Assembly (NCBI RefSeq): GCF_014196595.1
Contig: NZ_JACIEA010000003.1
Span: 1-64,000 of the forward strand
Direction of reading: 5' to 3'
From: Sphingorhabdus rigui
GTDB taxonomy: Bacteria > Pseudomonadota > Alphaproteobacteria > Sphingomonadales > Sphingomonadaceae
Length of the DNA: 64,000 nucleotides
Below the pieces are notes generated by a model that worked only from the letters and a program-made list of their open reading frames with translations, did not search any database and had not been told where the DNA came from. The position numbers and the translations under genes were made by a program. Positions within the stretch are counted from its first letter, which is position 1. Each line of letters begins with the position of its first letter. Below are positions 54,155-62,624 of this stretch, piece after piece.

Positions 54155-56028
54155 GCGCAATCACTCCAATTTATCGGACGGTTAAAGACCTTCTTCAAAG
54201 CCAGTCATTCGCAATTGATGAATATCAGCGCGAATATAAGTGGGAAAAGAAGCACATTGATGAGCTGGTATCTGATTTGCAAACCGCTTTCTCGAATAGC
54301 TACCGCACAGGTGATGAAACAAAACACGTCAGCGGATACGTCGAATATTTTCTCGGATCGATCATTGTCAGCACGCGCAATGGCAAGAAATATCTTGTCG
54401 ATGGCCAGCAGCGCGTCACCTCTCTGACGCTTTTGCTGATCTACCTCTATCGGTCAGCGGCGCAGGTTGGTTTGAATGTTACTCAGACTATTGCGCCGCT
54501 GATTTTCAGTGACAATCTCGGCGAACCAAGGTTCAATCTTGACATCCCCGAACGTCTTCCCGTGATCGAAGCTCTATTCAAGGGCGACAAATTCTCTCCT
54601 GACGGGAAGGATGAATCGATCCAGACGATGTACGCGCGCTATGGCGACATCGAGCAATCCGAGCTTGCGGCCGAGTTAGGCGAGGCACTTCCACACTTCG
54701 CCTATTGGCTCATGACTCGCGTCGGTTTGATTGAGATTTCGACAGACAACGATAACCACGCCTACGCCATCTTCGAGACGATGAATGATCGCGGCAAGCC
54801 GCTGAGTCCCGTCGATATGTTGAAGGCGTATCTTCTCGCCCCCGTTGAGAACGTAGAGCGCCGCAATGAGGCGAACCGCGTCTGGAAAGATCAGGTGCTC
54901 GGTTTGATCACATGGGGTGGTTCACACGAGCAAGAGCGTGACGCTAACTGCATCAAAGCGTGGTTCAGAGCGCAATATGCCGACACCATTCGCGAGCGCA
55001 AAGCCGGCGCGAACGATAAAGATTGGGAACTAATCGGCACAGTGTTCCATCGATGGGCACGCGATAATTCTGCGCGTCTCGGGTTGGGAAGCGAGGCTGG
55101 AAATCTGAAAATGATCTCTAATGACTTCCCATTTTTTGCCAAAGCATATCAGCGCATCCTCGATGCGAGCGAAAACTATCGCGCTGGACTGGAGGCAGTT
55201 TTCTACAATGCGCACAATGATTTTACATGGCAAAATACGGTGCTGCTTGCTCCATTGGTTTCAACGGATGACGATGAAACCGTTCGCCGAAAATTTGCAG
55301 TGACAGCCTCTTATCTCGACATCTGGTTGATGCGTCGAGTTGTTAATTATGTTCGCGTCGGCTACTCATCAACCTCTTACGCGATGTGGCTTTTGTGCCG
55401 TGATATTCGCCAAAAGTCTCTGGATGAGTTGGTCGCGATCCTCTCAGAGAAATTGGCTGAGGATGAACAGGACATCAACTTCACAGGCAGCGCTGCTCGC
55501 AACCGCAGTGGATTAGCGCAGCTATCGTTGAATCAATTCAGCCGTCGTTATATCTATCACCTGTTGGCGAGATTGACCGCCTACACGGAGATTGGATCAG
55601 GCCGAGGCGATCCATTCGCAACCTTAGTCGATAGGGCGAAGGCAAACGCGTTCGACATCGAACATATCTTCGCGGACAAGTTCGGAAATTTCACGGACGA
55701 TTTTGCGAACGAACATGAATTTCAAGAATGGCGAAATCACATTGCATCACTCTTGTTGCTTCCGGCTGATGTGAATCGCAGCCTTCAAGATAAGTCGTTC
55801 TCGCAAAAAGCGCCGCACTACGCGAAGCAAAATTTCTACGCGGCTAGCTTGGATCCGTCTGCGTATCAGCACCAGCCTCAATTTGAGAAATTTTGCGAAG
55901 CCAATGGGTTTACCTTCGAGCCCTTTCAGAAATTTGGCAAAGAGGAGCAATTACAGCGCCGTGCTCTTGTGGAGGCGCTGGTGCATCGAGTGTGGTCGCC
56001 AGATCGATTGGAAGAGGCCGCGCAATGA
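54151..56028 (+). CDS. GmrSD-like DUF262/DUF1524 protein, candidate anti-phage nuclease
   Basis: A 625-residue protein. The N-terminal DUF262 (ParB-like/GmrS) domain has IDEYQREYKW and YLVDGQQRVTSLTLL, where DGQQR is the nucleotide-handling motif. The C-terminal DUF1524 (GmrD, HNH-type) region has DIEHIFADKFGNF and SLLLLPADVNRSLQDKSF, with the His and Asn of an HNH-like site. Such proteins cut modified phage DNA (type IV restriction). It is embedded between hsdS and hsdR with ATGA overlaps at both ends, so it is co-translated with the type I system. Its actual target is unknown. Confidence 0.85.
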   Translation: MSAITPIYRTVKDLLQSQSFAIDEYQREYKWEKKHIDELVSDLQTAFSNSYRTGDETKHVSGYVEYFLGSIIVSTRNGKKYLVDGQQRVTSLTLLLIYLYRSAAQVGLNVTQTIAPLIFSDNLGEPRFNLDIPERLPVIEALFKGDKFSPDGKDESIQTMYARYGDIEQSELAAELGEALPHFAYWLMTRVGLIEISTDNDNHAYAIFETMNDRGKPLSPVDMLKAYLLAPVENVERRNEANRVWKDQVLGLITWGGSHEQERDANCIKAWFRAQYADTIRERKAGANDKDWELIGTVFHRWARDNSARLGLGSEAGNLKMISNDFPFFAKAYQRILDASENYRAGLEAVFYNAHNDFTWQNTVLLAPLVSTDDDETVRRKFAVTASYLDIWLMRRVVNYVRVGYSSTSYAMWLLCRDIRQKSLDELVAILSEKLAEDEQDINFTGSAARNRSGLAQLSLNQFSRRYIYHLLARLTAYTEIGSGRGDPFATLVDRAKANAFDIEHIFADKFGNFTDDFANEHEFQEWRNHIASLLLLPADVNRSLQDKSFSQKAPHYAKQNFYAASLDPSAYQHQPQFEKFCEANGFTFEPFQKFGKEEQLQRRALVEALVHRVWSPDRLEEAAQ

Positions 56029-59000
56029 CGGATGTTGGAAAGCCAGAGCGTGCAACGCAGAACCGTATCATCAATCTCTTTCGTAACGAGCTTGGCTATC
56101 GCTACTTAGGCGATTGGTCGGATCGCGCTGGGAACAGTAACATCGAAGAGGGAATTCTCTCAGACCATCTAGCAGGGCGTGGTTATAACGCCGAGCAAAT
56201 AAGCAGCGCCATATTCAGATTGCGTACCGAGGCGAGTAACCATAGCCGCAGCCTCTATGCCAACAATCAGGCCGTCTATAACCTAATGCGATATGGCGTT
56301 CCGGTTAAGGATGATGTGGGTAAGCCCACCGAAACCGTACATCTAATCGACTGGAAAAGCCCAGATCAGAACGATTTTGCGTTTGCGGAAGAGGTCACGC
56401 TAAAGGGTGGCTTTGAACGCCGACCGGACATCATTCTATATGTGAACGGTATCGCAACCGGCGTGATCGAGCTGAAAAACAGCCGCGTCAGCATTAATGA
56501 GGGTATCCGGCAAAATCTCTCCAACCAGCTTCCTGAGTTTAATGAATGGTTTTTCTCAACTGTTCAGTTCGTGTTCGCGGGCAATGACTCGGAAGGCTTG
56601 CAGTACGGCTCGATAAAAACCGAGGAAAAATTCTTCCTGAAATGGAAAGAGGACGAAGCCGAAAACGAAGGCTTTAAGCTCGATAAATATCTTACGAAAA
56701 TGTGCGAGAAGGCTCGCATTATCGAACTGATGCACGATTTCATCTTGTTCGATGGCGGCGTCAAAAAGCTGCCAAGAGTGCACCAGTATTTTGGCATCAA
56801 GGCCGCGCAGGAGCACGTTCGCCAACGCAAAGGGGGCATCATCTGGCACACGCAGGGCAGTGGAAAGAGCATCGTCATGGTGCTGCTTGCCAAGTGGATC
56901 CTAGAAAACAATCCAAATGCCCGCGTTGCCATAATTACGGATCGTGACGAGCTAGATAAACAAATTGAGCGTGTATTCACCGAAGCAGGCGAGCCAATCA
57001 AGCGCACCAGCAGCGGGCGCGATTTGATGACGCAACTTGGGCAGGCGACGCCGCGCCTTCTTTGCTCACTCGTGCACAAATTTGGGCGCAGGGACGTCGA
57101 TGATTTTGATGGCTTTCTAAAAAATTTGGAAACGCAACCCAGCCAGACCGTGGGCGAGATATTCGTATTCGTAGATGAATGCCATCGCACACAAAGCGGC
57201 AAACTTCACCGCGTTATGAAAGCGATGATGCCCAATGCGATCTTTATCGGCTTCACCGGTACGCCCTTGCTGAAGAAAGATAGGGCAACCAGCGCTGAGA
57301 TTTTCGGCAACTACATCCACACCTACAAATTCAGCGAGGCGGTCGAGGATGAGGTGGTGCTTGATTTGATTTATGAGGCGCGCGATATCGATCAGCGCCT
57401 TGGATCAGAGGATAAGATTGATCAATGGTTTGAGGCAAAAACGAAAGCGCTGAATGACTGGCAGAAGGACGAACTGAAGAAGAAATGGGGCACGATGCAA
57501 AACGTGCTCAGCTCACGCTCGCGCATGAATAGGGTCGTCACCGACATCGTTTTTGACTTCAGCGTGAAGCCGCGGCTTTCCAGCGAACGAGGCAATGCGG
57601 TCCTTGTCGCATCGAGCATTTTCGAAGCCTCCAAATATTTTGGACTATTTCAGAAGACGCCCTTCAAAGGAAAGTGTGCGGTCGTCACGTCTTACGATCC
57701 TCAAGCCCGCGACATCACGCTTGAGGAAACTGGTGCGAACAACGAAACCGACAAGCAGTTGATTTACAACACCTACGTCGATCTTCTTAAAAATGTGGAA
57801 GCCAAGGCAGGGATGTCGAAGACTGAAACATATGAGGAATGGGCCAAGAAGCTCTTCACGAAAGAGCCTGCCAACATGAAGCTCCTGATCGTAGTGGACA
57901 AACTTCTAACGGGCTTTGATGCTCCACCGTGCACGTATCTCTACATTGATAAGTCGATGCAGGATCACGGCCTTTTCCAAGCAATCTGCCGCACCAATCG
58001 TCTCGACGGTGCTGACAAAGATTTTGGCTACATCGTTGACTATAAGGACCTCTTCAAGAAGGTTGAGAACGCCATTTCCGTTTACTCGTCTGAACTGGAC
58101 GACAGCGACGGCGGGGTCGCACCTGATGTCCTACTGCAGGATCGATTGAAGAAGGGGCGGGAGCGCCTCGACGATGCAGTTGAAGCTATCGAGCTGCTGT
58201 GCGAGCCGGTTGATCTCCCTAAGGGCGAACTGGATTTCATTCACTATTTTTGCGGGAATACCGATTTCCCCACCGATCTCAAAGATCGCGAACCGCTTCG
58301 TGCGTCGCTTTACAAGGCAACGGCAGGATTGCTGCGATCATTCGCGAACATTTCGGACGAGATGGACGCAGCCGGATATCTGAACAGTGATATCGTGCGT
58401 ATTAAAATACTAGTCGATCGTTATGTGAACATTCGCGAAATCATACGTAAAGCGAGTGGCGAACAGCTGGATCTCAAGGCGTACGAGGCCGATATGCGGC
58501 ATTTAATCGACACCTACATAGAGGCGGACGAGCCCCGCAAAATCTCTCCATTCGATAAAATTAGCTTGATCGATTTGATTGTCAAAACGGGCATTGCGGA
58601 TGCCATTGCGTCCCAGCTTGGAGGTCTGAAAGGCAATAATTCAGCGATTGCCGAAATCATCGAAAATAACGTCCGCAGCAAGATTATTCGTGAGCACCTT
58701 AACGATCCCGCGTTCTTTGATAGAATGTCATCGCTGCTGGATGAGATCATCGCGGCCCGAAAGGCCAAGGCCATCGCATATGAGGAGTATCTGAAGGACA
58801 TCGGGGAGATAGCCAAGAAGGTTTCGGCTGGACAGGCGGAGGACACACCTAAATCCCTAGACACAGCCGGCAAGCGCGCGCTCTTCAATAATCTTGGAGG
58901 CGACGAAGCTTTGGCAATTAGGATTGCTGAAACTGTTTTGGAAATTCGACCGGATGAATGGCGCGGCATCCCAGCGCGCGAGATGGTCATCAAACAGGGT

Positions 59001-59075
59001 CTCTTTAGGATTTTGCAGGACGAAGACGAAGTTGAACGGATCTTCCAGATTATCCGCGCTCAGGGTGAATATTGA
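56025..59075 (+). CDS. hsdR: Type I restriction-modification system, restriction subunit HsdR
   Basis: A 1016-residue protein from the ATG at 56025; the frame is open further upstream but lies inside the DUF262 gene. The nuclease core is RRPDIILYVNG followed by GVIELKNSR (PD-x-ExK). The SF2 translocase has HTQGSGKSIVMVLLAKW (Walker A), VDECHRTQSGK (motif II), GFTGTPLL (III), VDKLLTGFDAP and QAICRTNRLDG (V-VI). A C-terminal helical part binds HsdM. All catalytic motifs look intact. Confidence 0.95.
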   Translation: MTDVGKPERATQNRIINLFRNELGYRYLGDWSDRAGNSNIEEGILSDHLAGRGYNAEQISSAIFRLRTEASNHSRSLYANNQAVYNLMRYGVPVKDDVGKPTETVHLIDWKSPDQNDFAFAEEVTLKGGFERRPDIILYVNGIATGVIELKNSRVSINEGIRQNLSNQLPEFNEWFFSTVQFVFAGNDSEGLQYGSIKTEEKFFLKWKEDEAENEGFKLDKYLTKMCEKARIIELMHDFILFDGGVKKLPRVHQYFGIKAAQEHVRQRKGGIIWHTQGSGKSIVMVLLAKWILENNPNARVAIITDRDELDKQIERVFTEAGEPIKRTSSGRDLMTQLGQATPRLLCSLVHKFGRRDVDDFDGFLKNLETQPSQTVGEIFVFVDECHRTQSGKLHRVMKAMMPNAIFIGFTGTPLLKKDRATSAEIFGNYIHTYKFSEAVEDEVVLDLIYEARDIDQRLGSEDKIDQWFEAKTKALNDWQKDELKKKWGTMQNVLSSRSRMNRVVTDIVFDFSVKPRLSSERGNAVLVASSIFEASKYFGLFQKTPFKGKCAVVTSYDPQARDITLEETGANNETDKQLIYNTYVDLLKNVEAKAGMSKTETYEEWAKKLFTKEPANMKLLIVVDKLLTGFDAPPCTYLYIDKSMQDHGLFQAICRTNRLDGADKDFGYIVDYKDLFKKVENAISVYSSELDDSDGGVAPDVLLQDRLKKGRERLDDAVEAIELLCEPVDLPKGELDFIHYFCGNTDFPTDLKDREPLRASLYKATAGLLRSFANISDEMDAAGYLNSDIVRIKILVDRYVNIREIIRKASGEQLDLKAYEADMRHLIDTYIEADEPRKISPFDKISLIDLIVKTGIADAIASQLGGLKGNNSAIAEIIENNVRSKIIREHLNDPAFFDRMSSLLDEIIAARKAKAIAYEEYLKDIGEIAKKVSAGQAEDTPKSLDTAGKRALFNNLGGDEALAIRIAETVLEIRPDEWRGIPAREMVIKQGLFRILQDEDEVERIFQIIRAQGEY

Positions 59076-59791
59076 TGGTCGCTGAGTTGCAACTTGGCGA
59101 CCTATCGATCGATCTTGTTTTCAAGGATATCAAGAACATTCACCTGAGCGTTTATCCGCCAACTGGTCGCGTTCGGATAGCAGCACCTACGCGCGCAAAT
59201 ATCGAAACAATCAGGGCCTTTGCGATTTCCAAGTTGGTTTGGATCAGAAAGCATCAAACAAAACTTGCCGAACAGGAACGCCAGCCGCCGCGGGAATTTC
59301 TTGATCGTGAAAGTCACTACCTTTGGGGTCGACGTATGTTGCTCCAAATCGTCGTAAGCCAAGGTAGACCATCGATCGATATTGAGCATAAAAAGATTAC
59401 CCTTCGAGGTCCCGAAGCGTTTACGCTTGAAGCGAAACAGCGACTTCTCGACAAGCTATATAGGCGCGAAGCACGGCGGGCAATTGAGCCTATCGCATCG
59501 AAGTGGGAGAAAATTCTCGGGATCGAAATCAATCAAATCTATTGGCAGCGAATGAAAACGAGATGGGGAAGCTGTAACCCGCAAAGCGGAAACATCCGCC
59601 TCAATCTTGAGCTGGCAAAAAAGCCTTTAGAATGTTTGGAGTATATCCTGCTTCACGAAGCGTTGCATTTTTTGGTGCCAAATCATGGTGAACACTTTCT
59701 TGTACTCCTCGATCAGCACATGAGTAATTGGCGGACTATACGTCAAATTCTGGCTGATGAACCGCTTGCCCATTCTCATTGGAAATATTGA
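59075..59791 (+). CDS. YgjP-like (DUF45, M48-type) metallopeptidase linked to the restriction cassette
   Basis: A 238-residue protein from ATG 59075, whose A is the last base of the hsdR stop (TGATG). A TTG at 59072 is the alternative. C-terminal SprT/YgjP fold: RWGSCNPQSGNIRLNLEL, then ILLHEALHFLVPNHGEHF, with HExxH and a third His. Homologues often sit at the end of type I restriction operons, but their role there is unproven; a protease controlling HsdR or processing damage is possible. Confidence 0.87.
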   Translation: MVAELQLGDLSIDLVFKDIKNIHLSVYPPTGRVRIAAPTRANIETIRAFAISKLVWIRKHQTKLAEQERQPPREFLDRESHYLWGRRMLLQIVVSQGRPSIDIEHKKITLRGPEAFTLEAKQRLLDKLYRREARRAIEPIASKWEKILGIEINQIYWQRMKTRWGSCNPQSGNIRLNLELAKKPLECLEYILLHEALHFLVPNHGEHFLVLLDQHMSNWRTIRQILADEPLAHSHWKY

Positions 59792-59888
59792 AGTTAACTT
59801 CGGCACAAAAAACCGATCTTTAGTTCTCTATTAAATTGAGGCCATGCTGGCCACACATTGCGTCAGGTTGCTTGTATCTCAGCTACAA

Positions 59889-60215
59889 CTAGAGCGAAAT
59901 GGGCGTAGAGCGGTTTCCATGCACGCTGGGCTTTTCTATCAGCAATTCTGAAAAGTGAATACGCCCGTGGTATGAAACATCCATTGTTTTTAGCGCCAAA
60001 CGAAACTCAGCTTCTGACACATTAGTTTCAACTTTGAAGATACGCTCTGGACCAAGCTGCACAAGAGTTGCTTCATCTCGATGCTGACCAAGAGCCGACA
60101 TTAACGCGCTACCAAATTTGAAGGCCATTGTGCCATGAGGCCACTTTTCAACAACGATGAGGACCGGACGTTTTTTCCGCGCCTCCACAAGCTTGGGATC
60201 GTGCCCTTCACTCAT
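59889..60215 (-). CDS. Hypothetical protein, third gene of an unknown operon
   Basis: A 108-residue protein from the ATG at 60215, preceded by a strong GGAAGGAGG; the longer frame to 60299 lies inside the previous gene. It is not recognised. The N-terminus is basic (EARKKRPVLIVVEKWPHG) with a predicted strand, then FKFGSALMSALG, and a C-terminal VSYHGRIHFSELLIEKP. It overlaps the upstream gene by 8 nt. Located downstream of, and convergent with, the restriction cassette. Confidence 0.7.
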   Translation of the reverse strand: MSEGHDPKLVEARKKRPVLIVVEKWPHGTMAFKFGSALMSALGQHRDEATLVQLGPERIFKVETNVSEAEFRLALKTMDVSYHGRIHFSELLIEKPSVHGNRSTPISL

Positions 60216-60714
60216 CTTTGCCGCCTCCTTCCGGAGCGGCATTCCAGACCAGCAGCGCAATCGTTCTCCACTGGCTCGCGTCGAGATAACCTTGCTCATT
60301 TATCCAGTGAAAGTGATCTAAATCGCCTTTCTCCTTATCCCATCTCCAATAATCGATCAGAAGATGAAAGGCGGCTTGGTCGAGACTGACATCCTTTCGC
60401 AGGACATACCCAATCGGCAGCCAATCCCATTTTCCCCAGTTGTCATCATAGCTGTAAAGCCACAGCATCCAGTGACTTCGTCCGCGGCTGATATAATATG
60501 CGTCGACGCGGTTATTCATGCGCGACCATGCCCACTCAACTTGTCCCAGATATTCTGGGTTGCTGGGCCCGTTAGCCAAAACGACGCCTTCAGGCTTTTC
60601 GTTCCAGCCGACAACAGCATCAAAAGGATTGGGGCGGGCAGGGATCGACGCAACTGGCACTATTCGCTGTTGAGGCAACTTGTCAGGTGACATTGGGATA
60701 GATGGATTTTTCAT
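60208..60714 (-). CDS. Hypothetical Trp-rich protein, second gene of an unknown operon
   Basis: A 168-residue protein from the ATG at 60714, with GGAGG just upstream. Not recognised. It holds 13 tryptophans, mostly between residues 36 and 158 (for example HWMLWLYSYDDNWGKWDWL, then DYWRWDKEKGDLDHFHW), which is far above normal. It has no signal peptide or membrane helix, and the N-terminus is Pro-rich. The pattern suggests a compact soluble domain binding an aromatic or carbohydrate ligand, or a partner surface; that is only a guess. Overlaps both neighbours. Confidence 0.7.
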   Translation of the reverse strand: MKNPSIPMSPDKLPQQRIVPVASIPARPNPFDAVVGWNEKPEGVVLANGPSNPEYLGQVEWAWSRMNNRVDAYYISRGRSHWMLWLYSYDDNWGKWDWLPIGYVLRKDVSLDQAAFHLLIDYWRWDKEKGDLDHFHWINEQGYLDASQWRTIALLVWNAAPEGGGKDE

Positions 60715-61546
60715 TTCCGCCTCCATTTTTAGCTGCGTATTTGAAGTCGATGGCGAAGAGGTGTTCAGTGAGAAGCTCGCGTATGCCCTCAAGTTCATCA
60801 TGTGTAGGCGGCGGGCCAGCCTTTGCTAGCCGGTTCCTGAGAAGGTGAGCGAGCGAGAGCATGGCCGGCCTATCCAGCTGGTTGATCTCTTCTCGCGTAA
60901 AAACCTCAAGTGCAGCATCGCCCACGAGTACAGATGGAATTCGAGCGGTCGCTCCGTTCGTCATTTGAACAGCTAGGTCGTGGCCTGCAACGGCGTCAAC
61001 CAAGCCATCTTCTAACCAGCTAGCCCACATCGCTCCAGTAGCCTCCATCATGTTGTGCCACAGCCCTTCCATCAGCTCGAGAGCAATTGCTCTGCGGTCT
61101 TCGCCCGCTGGAGCAACAGCGATCACCAGATCACGGACGCCCTGAATATCGGGAGACCGAGCTGTTAGAATTTCAACGTGGAAACCATCGATATAGGTGA
61201 GCCAAAATTCGATCGGCCAGTAGAAACCCTTTCCTTCAGTTGTCCATCTGACGGTGCAAACCAGTGTAGGATCGATTAGTCTATTGGTTGGGATCCTGAC
61301 GTTCCACTCTAGCGCCAAAGCGCGCCCATGCTCACCTTGTGTAGCCCATTTGGGTAGCTGTTCGCTAATGTGGTTGGTAATTAAGCCGGCTGCCGCAAAG
61401 GCAGGATCGTCTTCGCATCTAGCATGCAGATCGAGCTTTCGAACGGCTTCCTTCAGTGTTAGCTTCGAGCTGTTCCCGCCTAGATAGGCTTCTAGGATCG
61501 CGAGCACCGTCTCTGGGTACTGCGTGGGGATTGATACTTTACACAT
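60683..61546 (-). CDS. Hypothetical protein, first gene of an unknown operon
   Basis: A 287-residue protein from the ATG at 61546, preceded by an excellent AAGGAGAAGC site; the frame is open further up but without support. Not recognised. N-terminal helix-rich part (ETVLAILEAYLGGNSSK, TLKEAVRKLDLHAR), a central beta-like part (LEWNVRIPTNRLIDPTLV, GFYWPIEFWLTYIDGFHVE), and a helical C-terminus (TREEINQLDRPAMLSLAHLL). Its stop lies 32 nt inside the next gene. The gene order suggests that the three proteins work together. Confidence 0.7.
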   Translation of the reverse strand: MCKVSIPTQYPETVLAILEAYLGGNSSKLTLKEAVRKLDLHARCEDDPAFAAAGLITNHISEQLPKWATQGEHGRALALEWNVRIPTNRLIDPTLVCTVRWTTEGKGFYWPIEFWLTYIDGFHVEILTARSPDIQGVRDLVIAVAPAGEDRRAIALELMEGLWHNMMEATGAMWASWLEDGLVDAVAGHDLAVQMTNGATARIPSVLVGDAALEVFTREEINQLDRPAMLSLAHLLRNRLAKAGPPPTHDELEGIRELLTEHLFAIDFKYAAKNGGGNEKSIYPNVT

Positions 61547-62243
61547 AAGCTTCTCCTTGCGTTTGCATCGCAAGAAGGCTCGACTAGATATTGCGGTAAT
61601 TGCGCTCTTGATTGCGTAATCCGCCACATCTCGCTTTCGCGTTACCACCTTACCGAGCAATAGGCAGGTTGGTGAAGGACTTAACCTTCTCTTGATGTGG
61701 CTACACGTTAGGAGATAATTGTGGTTCTGTAAATAGAATCCATCCAATCCACTATTCGTTGTTAAGCAAAGGCAGCTTCGTTATCCTTTGGTCCCTACGT
61801 AAAGGGCTTTGCCGCAAATGCGTTTGGAATTCTTCTACCCATAACGATTACCGCCCTAATTGGATGCGGGGAGCCGACATGTGAAGCATGTGTCCGCGAA
61901 GCAGTTGAAAATGGCCGGTCTGAATATGCTATTCAGATGCTCACAGACCTATGTGATCGAGCGGAACAACAGAAGCAGAAAAAATCTGAAAACGGAGCTT
62001 CGCAGCACTAACAAAACAATATGGAGAGCCCGCTGTATAAATTTAAAGAGACTCGCTCACCGGTGGGACCGGTCAATGTGAATTTAATGCAGATCTATCT
62101 GCTGAATGACAGTTGGCGGTTTCCTTCCACGAGCAGATGTGCTTGAGATTGTGGGTGTGCAGAGCGACATTAGGATGAGTGTTGCGGCCTCAGGTTTAGC
62201 CATGAGATGATCTTTCAATTAGGTAAGCAAGCAGGAGGGGGAT
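61547..62243. other. Intergenic stretch between the unknown operon and the acidic-protein gene
   Basis: About 700 bp. It should hold promoters for the leftward operon and for the rightward gene at 62244. It contains three ATTGCG motifs at 61590, 61599 and 61611, and a start-less open frame at 61766-62011 listed separately. No other gene is supported. Confidence 0.5.
61766..62011 (+). other. Protein-like open frame without a start codon (possible gene remnant)
   Basis: After a TAA at 61763-61765 the frame stays open for 81 codons. It reads in a very protein-like way: TALIGCGEPTCEACVREAV, then GRSEYAIQMLTDLCDRAEQQ, with two CxxC-like cysteines and a Gln/Lys/Glu-rich end. No ATG, GTG or TTG occurs before the internal ATG at 61937. 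It could be the tail of a disrupted gene or use an unusual start. Confidence 0.35.
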
Positions 62244-62606
62244 ATGTGGGAAGAAGATAACGACGACGAGGACCCATGCGGCTGCCCCTTTTGCGGTAAC
62301 TTCGGGTGCGAACATCTATTGATATCAATAGATGAGACATTTCGATCGGCGGATGGAGGTCCCCTTGCCGAGGCGTTCAACACGCACTGGGGTAACCTTA
62401 CCGAAGCTGGCGGCGATGATTTTGATGAGCATGAGCCTTGGCTAGACTTAGTCTCGCAATGCGAGGATTACGGTTGCCGTGACTCGTATTATAGAGATTC
62501 CGGCCCCATGACCGCAACAAACACCATCGATCTCTACTGCGCTAGTAAAGAGGAGGTGTCTCGATCGATCAAAAAATTGAATAACTTATGGATTGAGATG
62601 AGCTGA
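62244..62606 (+). CDS. Acidic Cys-rich hypothetical protein
   Basis: A 120-residue protein with a very strong GGAGGGGG ribosome-binding site before the ATG. Not recognised. The N-terminus MWEEDNDDEDPCGCPFCGNFGCEH has five cysteines and a His, a likely metal-binding knuckle; further cysteines occur in SQCEDYGCRDS and LYCASKEE. The protein is strongly acidic. Transcribed alone, convergent with the methyltransferase gene. Confidence 0.72.
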   Translation: MWEEDNDDEDPCGCPFCGNFGCEHLLISIDETFRSADGGPLAEAFNTHWGNLTEAGGDDFDEHEPWLDLVSQCEDYGCRDSYYRDSGPMTATNTIDLYCASKEEVSRSIKKLNNLWIEMS

Positions 62607-62624
62607 AAACTAATTATCCCGTCA

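Noticed and set aside
61590-61616. Plasmid-type replication iterons
   Set aside because: Only three short motifs with uneven spacing and no rep gene nearby; an operator is the more modest reading.
61860-62081. A 73-codon ATG frame in the island
   Set aside because: Basic, low-complexity translation without ribosome-binding site; the adjacent start-less frame looks more like protein.
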